Shown: positions 45,065 to 55,312, numbered from the stretch's first letter. The stretch: DNA of 64,000 bases from Penaeicola halotolerans (GCF_016464625.1 NZ_JAEAGO010000002.1:124001-188000), one strand, 5' to 3'. The notes: a model not told the origin generated them from the letters alone. Numbers and translations: made by a program.

Positions 45065-46834
45065 CTAAAATGGGAAAAAAAGTGGAATTATCAAACTTGC
45101 TATCACCCAGATGATCAAATTCAAAGGAGTTCCAAACTTGACATAATCCATAAATTTATAGTTACCTGGAGCGTAAACCATTGTATTGGTTGGATAGCTC
45201 ACAGGAGTCATAAATGTCAGTGAGCAGGCAAACATCACCGCTATCAGCAGCGGTTTTTCACTGATTTCCAGCGCCCTAGACAAGCTGATCACGATAGGTG
45301 TCATCAAAGCAGCTGCAGCTTTACTTGAGAGTACATTAGTAGACAAAAAGGTGACGAAAAATACTAAGCTCAGCGTCCATCTAGGATCATAAGACTCCAA
45401 GCTGTCTTTGAGAAACTGTGCAATCAAAGCTGCGCCACCTGTCTTTTCTAGTGCCGTCCCCATAGAAAGTACTCCTGCCACCATGAAGATTACCTTCCAC
45501 TCTATCGCTTCATAGGCTTCCTGCGGTTTGAGAATACCAGTTAGCACAAGTAGAAGCGCTCCAACCATCCCAGACATGAGAATAGGGGCAAAATCCAAAG
45601 CCGCTGCCAATATTACCCCTAGCGCAATTAGTACAGCAGGAATGGCTTTTTTGTAGTTGACTTTTTGTGCCTCATAGCTCGTCAGTGGGATGATCCACTT
45701 ATGCTGATTGAGTTCATCAATAGCCGATTTGGTTCCTAGTAGCAAGAGCATATCCCCTTCCTTCATTTTGACCTCCTCTAAGCTCTTTAGCTGAACGGTC
45801 TCTCGATGCCTAATCGCTAAGACACTTACTTGATAGTTTCTGCGAAAATTCAACGAGCGCAAAGTACGATTGGCAATGACAGAACCATAAGGAATCATCA
45901 CTTCAAATATATGCCTGTCATCCGCCTCTTGACGCAAGCTTAGGTCTTGATCCCCTTTGATCTGATAGCCTTTATCTTTTCGCAACTGTGTCAAAACATC
46001 TGCAGATACTGATAGCTTCACATGGTCTCCTGACATCAGAATGGTGTCATCCATCACTTGATAGATCCTAGACTCCCCACGAATGATCATCAAGATATCG
46101 CCTGCATATATGGTCTTCAAACTAGAATCTTTAACGATTTTATCTCGATCTTCCCCCTCCTCTAGTAGTGTCACCTCCACCAAATAGCGCTCAGAACCTT
46201 TCTCTAGCTTACCATGATCACCCGATTTGCGTTTGGGCAGTAGCCAGCTACTCGTCAGCATGATATAAGTCAATCCTACACCTGCCAATATCATGGCAGG
46301 TAGTGAAAACTCAAACATCCCAAAAGGCTCCAAATCATACTCACTAGCATAGCTACTGACTAGGATATTGGTAGAAGTACCTATTAGGGTACACGCTCCT
46401 CCAAACAAGGCCGAAAATGATATAGGAATCAATAATCGAGAAGGACTGATCCCAGTATCTCTGCATACAGACAGTGCAATAGGGAGTAAAAGTGCTACAA
46501 CCGCAGTGTCATTGATAAAAGCCGAAAAAATCGCAGCTATCAAACAAAACACCAATAAAGCCAATAGGTAATTGACCTTAGCCAGTTTTATAATTTTACC
46601 ACTTAAGCCATCCAAAAGACCTGATTTGAACACCCCAGCACTTACGACAAACATACAGCCTAATGTGATCGTAGCAGGATGATTAAATCCAGAAAAACCC
46701 TCTGCTGGACTCAATACGCCTGCGATGATAAACAGCGCCATGATCAAAATACTAGTCGTATCAATCGAGAAGAAGTCCTTGACAAACAAAAAAATACCAA
46801 TTGCAATGATGGCAACCGTAATGAGCAAATCCAT
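45065..46834 (-). CDS. SLC13-family permease with TrkA-C (RCK_C) domains
   Basis: A 589-residue secondary transporter of the SLC13/CitT-ArsB superfamily. The N-terminal half of the membrane domain is at about residues 1-200 (AFINDTAVVALLLPIAL, then FGGACTLIGTSTNILV). Two TrkA-C type soluble domains sit in the middle (about 205-380) and the second membrane half follows (about 385-589, with FLSTNVLSSKAAAALMTPIVI and FMTPVSYPTNTMVYAPGNYKF). This layout is common for bacterial permeases with sulfate, dicarboxylate or similar anion substrates. The exact substrate is unknown. It starts an operon with the DUF202 gene. Confidence 0.88.
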   Translation of the reverse strand: MDLLITVAIIAIGIFLFVKDFFSIDTTSILIMALFIIAGVLSPAEGFSGFNHPATITLGCMFVVSAGVFKSGLLDGLSGKIIKLAKVNYLLALLVFCLIAAIFSAFINDTAVVALLLPIALSVCRDTGISPSRLLIPISFSALFGGACTLIGTSTNILVSSYASEYDLEPFGMFEFSLPAMILAGVGLTYIMLTSSWLLPKRKSGDHGKLEKGSERYLVEVTLLEEGEDRDKIVKDSSLKTIYAGDILMIIRGESRIYQVMDDTILMSGDHVKLSVSADVLTQLRKDKGYQIKGDQDLSLRQEADDRHIFEVMIPYGSVIANRTLRSLNFRRNYQVSVLAIRHRETVQLKSLEEVKMKEGDMLLLLGTKSAIDELNQHKWIIPLTSYEAQKVNYKKAIPAVLIALGVILAAALDFAPILMSGMVGALLLVLTGILKPQEAYEAIEWKVIFMVAGVLSMGTALEKTGGAALIAQFLKDSLESYDPRWTLSLVFFVTFLSTNVLSSKAAAALMTPIVISLSRALEISEKPLLIAVMFACSLTFMTPVSYPTNTMVYAPGNYKFMDYVKFGTPLNLIIWVIASLIIPLFFPF

Positions 46835-46913
46835 ATAAGCTTGTTTATAAGATGAAGGATTTCATCTATTCAATATAACACATTATCACAGATCTGGGTA
46901 TGGGAAATGGCAA

Positions 46914-48710
46914 TTAATCTTCCTGAAGTTGAAGTTTGATCAGGTCTTGATAAATACCTCCATGCTGCAGCAAAGAGGCATGTGTCCCTGATTCGGCTAT
47001 TTGACCTTGCTTTAAAACAAAAATACGATCCACTTTTCTGATAGTAGCCAGTCGATGCGCAATGATGATCGTAGTCCTATCTTTCATCAACTCATCCAAT
47101 GCAGCTTGAACCAATGACTCAGAAGCCGCATCCAAAGAAGATGTTGCCTCATCTAGAATCAAGATAGATGGGTTTTTCAAAATCGCCCGAGCAATGGCTA
47201 TTCGCTGTCGCTGACCGCCTGATAATTTGACACCTCGCTCACCCACTATCGTCTCTAAACCATCTGGAAAAGAACTGATGAAGTCCCAAGCATTGGCTTT
47301 CTGAGCAGCTTGCATGATCGCTTCATCAGATGCACCAAGTTTACCATAGGCAATATTTTCCTTGATCGTTCCTCCAAATAGCACCACTTCCTGTGGTACT
47401 ACTCCTATCTCTCTTCTCAACCCTTGCAAAGACAAATCATTGATGTTGACACCATCGATAGCGATAGCACCATCTGAAACAGTATAAAAACGCTGGAGCA
47501 ACTGTATAATGGTGGATTTTCCCGCGCCACTATGACCAACTAAAGCTATCTTTTCTCCCTTTTTGATCTCAAAACTCAAGTCTCGCAAAACCTGCACATC
47601 GCTTCGTGTAGCATAGCTAAAGTTCACGTGTTGATAAGTGATCGACTGCTCAAACTGAATAGGATGCTTGGGCTCATCTGCTGTCGCTTCTACCGCCTCT
47701 TCCATGATTTCTTGCACTCGTTCTGAGGATCCGATAGCCTTTTGTAGCTGACCATAGAGATCTCCTAAACCAGCGATAGAACCTCCAATGAAAGTCGTAT
47801 AAAGGACAAAAGATACAAGACTACCAATCGTCATCTCTCCTGACTCTACCAATAGTGCCCCATACCACATCACAGCTACTATCCCACCAAATAAGGCGAA
47901 TATGATAAAAGAAATAAAAGCCGCTCTATAAGTTGCTGCCTTGAGAGCTATACGCACTACTTCTGCAAGGGACTTTTGGTAGCGTGCTATTTCAAAAAGC
48001 TCTGAAGTAAATGCTTTGACTACTTGGATTGATTGTAGCGTTTCCTCTACAATGACATTAGCCGCAGCTTGTTCGTCTTGTGTCTTTTTAGAAAGTTTTC
48101 GGATAAATCGCCCAAACACTAAAGCCAGTATGACCAAAACAGGAAATGTCGCCAACATAAAGAATGTCAGCTTGGGTGTGGTATAAAATAAAAAGGCTGT
48201 TCCCGCGAGCAAAGTGATGGTCTGCCTTGTAAACTCTGCCAAGGTCACCGAAAAAGTATCTTGCAATAATGAGATATCAGAAGTGATTCTACTCAGCAAC
48301 TCCCCGATCCTACGACTATCATAGAAAGGTATAGGCAAGTTCATAAATTTCTCATAGAGTGCCAGTCTCAAATCCTTGATAGACCGCTCACTTACTTGAG
48401 CAAAAAACATCACTCTAGCAAAGGAAAAGACACTTTGTACAAATAGAACGGCTACAAGCAAGAGCACAATAGACTTGATATCATCTACTATCCACGTACC
48501 TTGGCCAGAAGCCACATCAATTAATTTTCCTGATAAAAAAGGGAAAGCTAGTAGAATCGTACTGCTAAATAATAAGCAGATAAGACCTCCAAAAAAATAC
48601 CACTTATAGGGAAGGATGTACCTGAAAATCCCATAGAGTTTTCTCAGGTTTTCCTTATTGAGCTTACGCTTGTCCTCTGCGTCTAGGACTCCCTTGTTTC
48701 GCTTAGCCAT
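46914..48710 (-). CDS. MsbA-like ABC exporter (fused permease-ATPase)
   Basis: A 598-residue half-transporter working as a homodimer. Six membrane helices lie in residues of about 35-330, with the GELLSRITSD coupling stretch. The ATPase has Walker A (GHSGAGKST), Q-loop (GVVPQEVVLFGG), signature (LSGGQRQRIAIARAI), Walker B (ILILDEATSSLD) and switch His (IIAHRLAT). The family includes lipid, lipid A and peptide exporters; MsbA-like lipid A flipping is the default guess but not proven. It lies 12 nt after the DUF6787 gene and is probably in its operon. Confidence 0.9.
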   Translation of the reverse strand: MAKRNKGVLDAEDKRKLNKENLRKLYGIFRYILPYKWYFFGGLICLLFSSTILLAFPFLSGKLIDVASGQGTWIVDDIKSIVLLLVAVLFVQSVFSFARVMFFAQVSERSIKDLRLALYEKFMNLPIPFYDSRRIGELLSRITSDISLLQDTFSVTLAEFTRQTITLLAGTAFLFYTTPKLTFFMLATFPVLVILALVFGRFIRKLSKKTQDEQAAANVIVEETLQSIQVVKAFTSELFEIARYQKSLAEVVRIALKAATYRAAFISFIIFALFGGIVAVMWYGALLVESGEMTIGSLVSFVLYTTFIGGSIAGLGDLYGQLQKAIGSSERVQEIMEEAVEATADEPKHPIQFEQSITYQHVNFSYATRSDVQVLRDLSFEIKKGEKIALVGHSGAGKSTIIQLLQRFYTVSDGAIAIDGVNINDLSLQGLRREIGVVPQEVVLFGGTIKENIAYGKLGASDEAIMQAAQKANAWDFISSFPDGLETIVGERGVKLSGGQRQRIAIARAILKNPSILILDEATSSLDAASESLVQAALDELMKDRTTIIIAHRLATIRKVDRIFVLKQGQIAESGTHASLLQHGGIYQDLIKLQLQED

Positions 48711-48722
48711 CTCTCCTATTGA

Positions 48723-49040
48723 TTACTTCTTTTGAAAAGGTTTCATGATCAAGGCAAAAAGCTTTTTCTCTTTCTCCCAAAAAAAGGAGAACTGTCCAAA
48801 CAAAAAGCCATAGAACAAAAGGAAAGCTTGATAGGCAGGCAGCATGAATATCAAGTAAAGCAGTGTTTTGACCCAAGGAGCTGTAGCATCACCTATCCCA
48901 AGCCATGCAAATACAAAGGGTTTTAAAAACACAATGGTACTGCCCGTGATCGCAAATACCACCAGAATGATCAATACTTGCCAGAGACTCTCTAAGCCCC
49001 ATTTCTTTTGTAGTCTATTCAGAAAATTTTCTTTTTGCAC
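48723..49040 (-). CDS. DUF6787-type small membrane protein
   Basis: A 105-residue protein with two or three hydrophobic segments (about 17-40, 55-75 and a shorter one). The motif KKWGLESLWQVLIILVVFAITGST and the following KPF matches my memory of DUF6787, a Bacteroidota-specific family of unknown function. The start codon is GTG at 49040. It precedes the ABC exporter by 12 nt, so a link with export is possible. Confidence 0.72.
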   Translation of the reverse strand: MQKENFLNRLQKKWGLESLWQVLIILVVFAITGSTIVFLKPFVFAWLGIGDATAPWVKTLLYLIFMLPAYQAFLLFYGFLFGQFSFFWEKEKKLFALIMKPFQKK

Positions 49041-49083
49041 GCTTTACTTAATTTTATTGAGCCTTTTCACTCAATTGAGACTT

Positions 49084-49091
49084 CAAATTTA
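49084..49091 (-). promoter_or_regulatory. Candidate -7 box of the DUF6787-ABC exporter operon
   Basis: TAAATTTG on the minus strand fits TAnnTTTG and lies 43 nt before the GTG start at 49040. No convincing -33 element is seen. Confidence 0.45.
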
Positions 49092-49228
49092 TTCACAAAA
49101 CCTTGTAATGACTAGTGAACCAAAACATAATTTGGAAATGTCTAATGCCTCATGTCAAGTATAACAACCTTCCTTGCTATTAATCCTTTAGTCTTGCACT
49201 ATTTTTCTTAATTTTAAGGAAGATAAAG

Positions 49229-50164
49229 ATGACAAAATCTCAACACCACATGGAAAATTTCAGCAAAGCCATCATAGGCCTAGATTTAACAGAAATGGAT
49301 GACATCATCCTACAGTACACCAAAGACTGTGCTTCTATCCTTGGATTGGATAAGGTATATCTCACGCATATCGCCAAAAATCTAGAGCTTTCTGAAGACC
49401 TCGCAAAAAAATATCCAGACCTACTCGCTCCTGTGGATGAGCATATCGAACGTGAACTGACAGACAAAGCAAATAGATTCTTTGAAGGTACCTCTGTAGA
49501 AGTCTCTGTACATGTAGATGAGGGTGACCCTATGTCGGAGATATTGAGACTTGCTAAAATCAAAGGCATAGATCTCTTGATCATGGGTCACAAAGATAAA
49601 CTCCCAGGTTCAGGCAATCTCTCCAATAAGTTAGCTGAAAAAGCTCCAGCAAGTGTTCTATTTGTGACAGAGCAACCTAATCCGAAGATTCAAACCATTG
49701 CGATCTCATTAGATTTTTCCTCCCATTCAAGCCTTGCTTTGCAACAGGCAATGGCTATTGGAAAAAGGGCGGGATCAAAAATCGCTGGAATCCATGTCTA
49801 TGAGGTGCCTAGTGGCTATCACAAAACAGGTAAGAACTATCATGAATTTGCTGAAATCATGAAAATCAATGCAGAGGAAGATTTTGAGTCCTTTCTGAAG
49901 AAAAATAAGCTCCCTAAAAATGAATTCCCTTGCCACTATGTGCTCCAAAATGAGGAAAATCGTGCTAAACTGATCTTCAAAGAAGCTTCTAATCAAAAAG
50001 CAGATCTCATCGTCATTGGTTCTAAAGGGCGAACGGCTGCTGCATCCATCCTACTAGGTAGTACTGCAGAGAAACTGAGTAGAGTTGATCACTCTGTACC
50101 TTTGCTGATCGTCAAAAAGAAAAATGAAAACCTCAGCTTCATCGAGGCGTTATTGAGGATCTAA
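49229..50164 (+). CDS. Tandem universal stress protein (UspA family)
   Basis: A 311-residue cytoplasmic protein with two Usp domains. The first (about 10-148) has a degenerate ATP loop (IMGHKDKLPGSGNLSNKLAEKAPASVLFV). The second (about 155-300) has the full nucleotide-binding pattern GSKGRTAAASILLGSTAEKL, so ATP is probably bound only there. The ATG at 49229 is preferred because an AAGGA sequence lies about 8-12 nt upstream, one of the few Shine-Dalgarno-like sites here; a second Met at codon 8 is possible. It is monocistronic, with a strong terminator. Confidence 0.87.
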   Translation: MTKSQHHMENFSKAIIGLDLTEMDDIILQYTKDCASILGLDKVYLTHIAKNLELSEDLAKKYPDLLAPVDEHIERELTDKANRFFEGTSVEVSVHVDEGDPMSEILRLAKIKGIDLLIMGHKDKLPGSGNLSNKLAEKAPASVLFVTEQPNPKIQTIAISLDFSSHSSLALQQAMAIGKRAGSKIAGIHVYEVPSGYHKTGKNYHEFAEIMKINAEEDFESFLKKNKLPKNEFPCHYVLQNEENRAKLIFKEASNQKADLIVIGSKGRTAAASILLGSTAEKLSRVDHSVPLLIVKKKNENLSFIEALLRI

Positions 50165-50166
50165 TC

Positions 50167-50198
50167 AAAAAAGGCGGAGCATCTACTCCGCCTTTTTT
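50167..50198. terminator. Bidirectional terminator
   Basis: A perfect stem GGCGGAG/CTCCGCC (50173-50179 with 50186-50192, 6-nt loop) is flanked by six A on the left and six T on the right. It separates the convergent stress-protein and polysaccharide operons. Confidence 0.92.
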
Positions 50199-50211
50199 CG
50201 TCTAGTCTTAT

Positions 50212-51582
50212 TTAGTAAGCTTTCTCTCGGTCAAAAATGATAGAATAGACTGTCAAGAAGATGATTTTAATATCTAAAATAAATGACCAGTTTTGGATAT
50301 AAAATCTGTCTAGTTTGACACGATTTCGCATATCCATCAATCTGACTATCTCTCCTCTATAACCCATCGCTTGTGCTAGACCCGTCACACCAGGCTTGAC
50401 AAAGTGTCTAGACATGAACTTTTCTACTTTGTCTACATAGGCTTCATTGAGCATCACTGGATGTGGCCTAGGGCCTACCACTGACATATCCCCCATGAGT
50501 ACATTAAAAAATTGAGGTAATTCGTCCAAGCTTGTTTTCCTTAAAAAAGCTCCGATTTTGGTGACGCGCTGGTCGTTTTTAGATGCCATCTTGACATCAC
50601 TTTCAGCATTGACACGCATGGTGCGCAACTTCATACACTTGAAGGGCGCGTAGCCTCTTCCTGATCGATCTTGGTAAAAGAATACAGGGCCAGGTGAGCT
50701 CATTTTGATCAATATCGCTAAGATCGGCAGTAACCAACTCAGTAGAAAAACAATCACCAAAAGTGAGAATACAATGTCAAAAGAACGCTTGAGAAAATTA
50801 TAAAACACATTATCTAGCGGTATGGCATTGACATCAATGATCGCGATGTCTCTAAAGCTTGAAAATGATAAACGCTGAGTCCCTTCTAACTTATAGTTAG
50901 GAAGAAGCTTCACTTTAATCAACTTAGACTCTGCATAGCTAAGCAGTCTCTGAAACTCATCCTTTGGCAAGGAGTCCGTCACATAAATAAAGTCTAAGGA
51001 TAAGTCATGGGCATTTTGATAGAAATCCTCTAAGCTTCCTTCTGTATCTACGGAATCTCTATTTTTCTCAAAAAACCCTAAGAAACGAATCCCAAACTCA
51101 GGCCTTTTAATAAACATTTTAGACAGCTTTTCTCCGTTTGTCCCCTCTCCGATGATCACCGCATTTCGATAGTTGTGCCCCATCCTTCTATACTCTTTGA
51201 GAATGAAGTGCACCAATGCTCTATAAATAGGCAGCAAGATGAGCAAAAACAAAGTCCCCCATATGAAGACCATTCTGTCTATAGCAGTCACATCAAATGC
51301 CACCCATATAGTTGCTGCGGAAGCAAGAAAAGCTAGTATAGAGGTGATTGCCTTCTGACTCGTCTGTATATAGTAAGCTGTTCTTGGGATTTTATAGTCT
51401 CTCTTGATCCCAATGATCAGCGCCCAGAGTATTAAAGCCAAAATCAGCGCATAGCCATAAGTCACCGAGGGATTGAGTGCTTCAAATCTTAAAAAGTAAG
51501 CAATCAAAAAGCTCCCTGCCAGCATGCCAGCATCTCCTACAAAAAAGAGGTAAGGAAAGTATTTATAAAAGCGTTTTGACAT
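50212..51582 (-). CDS. Polyprenyl-phosphate sugar phosphotransferase (WcaJ/WbaP type)
   Basis: A 456-residue inner-membrane enzyme that starts polysaccharide repeat-unit assembly by moving a sugar-1-phosphate, usually glucose, onto undecaprenyl phosphate. Four N-terminal helices (about 8-125) lead to a CoA_binding_3-like cytosolic domain (about 140-255). The catalytic phosphoglycosyl-transferase domain is at the C-terminus: KRSFDIVFSLLVIV, SPGPVFFYQDRSG, FKCMKLRTM, RKTSLDELPQFFNVL, MSVVGPRPH and KPGVTGLAQ. It is the last gene of the left polysaccharide block. Confidence 0.92.
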   Translation of the reverse strand: MSKRFYKYFPYLFFVGDAGMLAGSFLIAYFLRFEALNPSVTYGYALILALILWALIIGIKRDYKIPRTAYYIQTSQKAITSILAFLASAATIWVAFDVTAIDRMVFIWGTLFLLILLPIYRALVHFILKEYRRMGHNYRNAVIIGEGTNGEKLSKMFIKRPEFGIRFLGFFEKNRDSVDTEGSLEDFYQNAHDLSLDFIYVTDSLPKDEFQRLLSYAESKLIKVKLLPNYKLEGTQRLSFSSFRDIAIIDVNAIPLDNVFYNFLKRSFDIVFSLLVIVFLLSWLLPILAILIKMSSPGPVFFYQDRSGRGYAPFKCMKLRTMRVNAESDVKMASKNDQRVTKIGAFLRKTSLDELPQFFNVLMGDMSVVGPRPHPVMLNEAYVDKVEKFMSRHFVKPGVTGLAQAMGYRGEIVRLMDMRNRVKLDRFYIQNWSFILDIKIIFLTVYSIIFDREKAY

Positions 51583-51630
51583 CTTTATAAAAATAAAATT
51601 ACTTAAATATATATAGGTTAATTAATATTT

Positions 51631-53166
51631 TCAAAGTCCTCTTCGTAAGTGTGATAACTGATATTTCACAAATACTTGAACTCCTTGTACAGCATACATT
51701 TCTCCAAAGTCAAACATCATATTCATGCCTAGATTCAAATTTTCTACAGCAAAAACATTTTTTTGCTCTAAAGCCACCAACGTGTAAAATTGCCATAAAC
51801 CATTCTTATATGGATAGGCAAATGTCGGATCTTCCGCTACACCACCCCAGCTATATCGACCTTGGTACAGCCCCGTATAAGTGCCTTGATTCCTAGACGC
51901 AGTGAATAGTACTCGATGCGACAGGTCGGGAGTAATTTTTCCTTTAAATCCCATATGCATCGCCCAAACACGGTTGTTTGCGATGGCATTTTCCTGATTA
52001 TAGAAATAAGGCAAATATTTCAATGCACGATCATAGGTGGTCATCATTGGATTACCAATAACCATGCCTTCATAAGTCCAACCACTCCTGTAGACAAAGT
52101 TGTTATTATAATAATCATCTCTGCCCCCGTTTCTATAGCCTCTATTGGACTGTCCGGGAACTGAGTCTGGCGTACCAGGACCACTTTGGTAGGTTGTATT
52201 GAGATACTCTATAAATATCTCTTGGATAAAGGCCTCAGGCTTATCTCGCTTCCAAGAAAGTCCTAATTGCAAATCCCCACTTCTAAAGGGTAAAATACCG
52301 CTCCTGTCTTCCCATGGCTTTTGATAATACAGTGCCAATTGGTCATTTCCTATAGCTTGCTCATACGACAAATTCCAAGTGCCTAGGTGATTTCCCAAAG
52401 CATTGACCACTTCTGCAAAGACAGGATCTGATCCATCTACAAAGTCTGCTACAGATTCTCTTCCCATTGTGACTCGGAGATAGTCTGTAAATGTTTGTGG
52501 TAAAGCTCTACCTGAGGGTAAAGTCCCACCCCATTGAGCAAAATGCTGCATGCCTCCACTAAACTTCGCTCTCCAACGTGGAACATGATAAGTGAGCAAA
52601 AGTGACTTTTCGTGCATATAAGGTCTCTCGACATAGCGATCATCATCAAACCAACGATGCGACCAAGAAGCATTGAATGTCAGTCTCCCTTGAGTAAATG
52701 GCACCGGCTTGTCCTTGACCACTAAACCTACCTGAGGCAGGGGTCGAGCATTTTGAGAAATACCAAAAGCACCCATACCAAGGTCTCCGGCACTAAATGG
52801 TTGATCTTCTATGATCCGTCCCGCTTGCAACTGCCAAGCTCTCCAATTCGCATAGAGATAGTGACTTGTAAATCTTTCAGAAGCAAATCTAAAACCCGCT
52901 CCTACCTTAAAGTCTTTACTGAGTGTTCTTTCATAAGATAGAAGTGCTCGGTAGTAAGCTTCATCACCATCTGACAATTCTCCCAACTGTTGATGAAATA
53001 AGTAGTGAGGAAGTAAGTCTCGATTAGTAGAAAAGATGCTGGAAGCTAACACCTCCACAGCTAAAGAGTCTTTCACTTGAGCAAATGCAGTGCTGATCGA
53101 CATCCCGAGTATGACGAAAGACAACAAACTGTATAAGCTTAATTCTTTTTTAGATCTTGACCCCAT
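51631..53166 (-). CDS. Wzi-like capsule assembly outer-membrane protein
   Basis: A 511-residue exported beta-barrel of the capsule-assembly Wzi family, which binds and organises polysaccharide at the outer membrane. The ATG at 53166 is chosen because it begins a signal peptide (MGSRSKKELSLYSLLSFVILGMSISTAFAQ). A TTG at 53232 overlapping the upstream stop would add 22 residues and cannot be excluded. The mature protein is strand-rich with many Trp/Tyr residues, for example GDLGMGAFGISQNARPLPQ and WSHRWFDDDRYVE. It lies between the WecA-like and WcaJ-like genes, as expected for surface polysaccharide loci. Confidence 0.82.
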   Translation of the reverse strand: MGSRSKKELSLYSLLSFVILGMSISTAFAQVKDSLAVEVLASSIFSTNRDLLPHYLFHQQLGELSDGDEAYYRALLSYERTLSKDFKVGAGFRFASERFTSHYLYANWRAWQLQAGRIIEDQPFSAGDLGMGAFGISQNARPLPQVGLVVKDKPVPFTQGRLTFNASWSHRWFDDDRYVERPYMHEKSLLLTYHVPRWRAKFSGGMQHFAQWGGTLPSGRALPQTFTDYLRVTMGRESVADFVDGSDPVFAEVVNALGNHLGTWNLSYEQAIGNDQLALYYQKPWEDRSGILPFRSGDLQLGLSWKRDKPEAFIQEIFIEYLNTTYQSGPGTPDSVPGQSNRGYRNGGRDDYYNNNFVYRSGWTYEGMVIGNPMMTTYDRALKYLPYFYNQENAIANNRVWAMHMGFKGKITPDLSHRVLFTASRNQGTYTGLYQGRYSWGGVAEDPTFAYPYKNGLWQFYTLVALEQKNVFAVENLNLGMNMMFDFGEMYAVQGVQVFVKYQLSHLRRGL

Positions 53167-53228
53167 AAACAAGAAAACTTGAAACTTAATAAGCGTTTCA
53201 AGTTTATAATTCAGCAATTTACTTAATT

Positions 53229-54386
53229 TCAATTACTAGATATCTTCTCCCTATAAATTATATCCTTCTCGATCTTAGGTTTAATCTGAGACTCTCTTAA
53301 GTGCTCATACTTTTCAAGAACTCTAGGAGCATTTTTTGTTAATCTTTTTACCCTCACCAAGACCATTTTATCTAAAACTACCCCTAAATAAGCAGCGCCA
53401 ATCATGATTACTGGTAACATAATTAAATCTCCATATCTTCTTCCAAGAACAGCCGCCCCTATAAATATCAAGTTACTGATAATCAAAATGGAAGTTGTTT
53501 TTGGATGATTGAACCCCATACGCATCACAAAATGATGTACGTGACTCTTATCTGGCGACATCGGTGACTTTCCTCGTCTAATACGCTTGACAAATATCCT
53601 TGCCGTATCATAAAGTGGCAAGATTAAGACTGCAACTGCTGTGGCAATGGTACCATTAAATTTTAAAGCATGCCCCTCAGGTAGGTAATAGTTGGTGTCA
53701 ATAAATAAAACAGCTAATGAGGCTAATAATATCCCAATGGAAAGCGCACCAGTATCTCCCATGAAAATTTTAGCTGGAGACCAATTAAATATTAGAAAGC
53801 CTCCAATAGCCCCTACAAATGCAGCACAAATTGCAGTGTATAATGTCATGCCATTCAGCCCAAACCATACACCAAAGAAAGATAATGCAATCATGCTGAT
53901 AGATCCTGCTAGACCATCAATACCATCTATGAGATTAAATGCATTGGTAATCACTATAATCGTAAAAACCGACAATGGATAAGCAATAAAATCAGGAATC
54001 TCATAAATACCAAGTAAGCCATACATCGAAGTAAACCTAATATCTGCAAAGCCTACAATCAAGACAGCTGCAGCAAGCTGACCCATGAGTTTTTGCAAAG
54101 CAGATAAATTGACTAGGTCATCTCTCAGGCCGATAAAAAACATGATGGTAACAGCAGATAAAAGACTACGACTAGCATTCAGGTCTTTTAAACTAAACCA
54201 CAGTAAAACAGTAAAAGCTACCCCAATGAAAATAGGAATCCCTCCCATAGATGGGGTGCTGGCTTTATGAATCTTTCTTCCTCCGGGCGTATCCGTGATG
54301 TTATTCTTCACAAATAAGTATACCACCAAAGGCGTCAAGATAAAACAAACCAAAAAAGACGTGAGGACTAGTACAATATTCTCCAT
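53229..54386 (-). CDS. WecA/MraY-family undecaprenyl-phosphate HexNAc-1-phosphate transferase
   Basis: A 385-residue polytopic inner-membrane enzyme that links a HexNAc-1-phosphate to undecaprenyl phosphate, starting a second lipid-linked glycan. Catalytic motifs are DDLVNLSALQKLMGQ, NAFNLIDGIDGLAG, FMGDTGAL and the HVHHFVMRMG loop. The length and a basic C-terminal tail fit the WecA/TagO/RgpG subgroup rather than MraY itself. The ATG at 54386 is chosen because it begins the first helix; an upstream ATG-like start at 54407 would overlap the promoter. First gene of the left polysaccharide block. Confidence 0.9.
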   Translation of the reverse strand: MENIVLVLTSFLVCFILTPLVVYLFVKNNITDTPGGRKIHKASTPSMGGIPIFIGVAFTVLLWFSLKDLNASRSLLSAVTIMFFIGLRDDLVNLSALQKLMGQLAAAVLIVGFADIRFTSMYGLLGIYEIPDFIAYPLSVFTIIVITNAFNLIDGIDGLAGSISMIALSFFGVWFGLNGMTLYTAICAAFVGAIGGFLIFNWSPAKIFMGDTGALSIGILLASLAVLFIDTNYYLPEGHALKFNGTIATAVAVLILPLYDTARIFVKRIRRGKSPMSPDKSHVHHFVMRMGFNHPKTTSILIISNLIFIGAAVLGRRYGDLIMLPVIMIGAAYLGVVLDKMVLVRVKRLTKNAPRVLEKYEHLRESQIKPKIEKDIIYREKISSN

Positions 54387-54404
54387 GCAATCACATTTCA
54401 AAAG

Positions 54405-54436
54405 CAAAAATACAGGCTTAATTTATCATCACCAAA
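54405..54436 (-). promoter_or_regulatory. Bacteroidota-type promoter of the left polysaccharide block
   Basis: On the minus strand TTTG (54433-54436) is separated by 20 nt from TATTTTTG (54405-54412), matching both the -33 and -7 consensus elements. The ATG at 54386 lies 18 nt beyond the box. Confidence 0.7.
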
Positions 54437-54964
54437 TGTTTGTGCGTCTTTTTATATAAATTTATACTTTTTCAATATTATGAAATTGTAAACTAAACCT
54501 ATCCAATGAATTTCGACACATAAGCATTTTTTTGCTATTCGTCCCCTTCTCAATGTGCTTCAAATAATACAGCGTATAATTAATTGATTAATAGCGGATT
54601 AAAGATGATTTTGCTATGTGGAAAAGCTGTGGTATACCGATGAATTACCTACGTCTTTGATAACATGATAGATTAAATCTCTTTAAAAAGCCTTTGACTA
54701 CATGTTATGCTGACGAAGGAAGCATCTCCGAGTAGCACGTTTATGAAAGGATGAGCTTAGCTGGTAGGAGTACGTTTCAGTTGGTCGTCTCAAACCGAAT
54801 AAAGTATCCTTCCAAGGTCCCATCATCTTACCAAAAGTGGCAAGCAGGGGTGAGCTACAAGCGAAGCCATTCAGAAAACTTTAGCAGTCAAACTGGATTG
54901 CTTCGGGTCAAGCCCTCGCAAAGACGTTGAAGCGGACTTGTATATTGAATAGAGATCATCAGTG

Positions 54965-55001
54965 GAGACGCGATAAATGGAGACGCAATGAATCGCGTCT
55001 C
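54965..55001. repeat. GAGACGCGAT hairpin repeat
   Basis: Inverted arms GAGACGCGAT (54965-54974) and ATCGCGTCTC (54992-55001), with a second partial left arm between them. A related, shorter hairpin is at 55144-55168. Confidence 0.7.
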
Positions 55002-55143
55002 TACGGGTCAAGTCCTAGCATTTACCTCCCAAAAAGAGGATGACGTACATCGTCTGCATTGTCACCCTACCAAAAGAGGTAGGCAAGCCTGAGACGAAGA
55101 CCTGTGTCTCCTGTGGGGAGGGAACAATTGAGAGACTTGCATA

Positions 55144-55168
55144 AGAGACGCCATAAATGGACGTCTCT
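55144..55168. repeat. AGAGACG hairpin repeat
   Basis: Inverted arms AGAGACG (55144-55150) and CGTCTCT (55162-55168) around CCATAAATGGA. It is the same family as the element at 54965-55001. Confidence 0.65.
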
Positions 55169-55312
55169 ACTAATGACGTTAAAAACGTCTATCCCGTCCG
55201 TCCTCGTTGCAAACGGAGGACGATGAATCTACCAACAAAATCCAGCATGTCAAAGAACGGAGCTCGGCCGTGAATGGGAGCAAATTGGGGAAGGGAATTC
55301 GAATTCACAAAC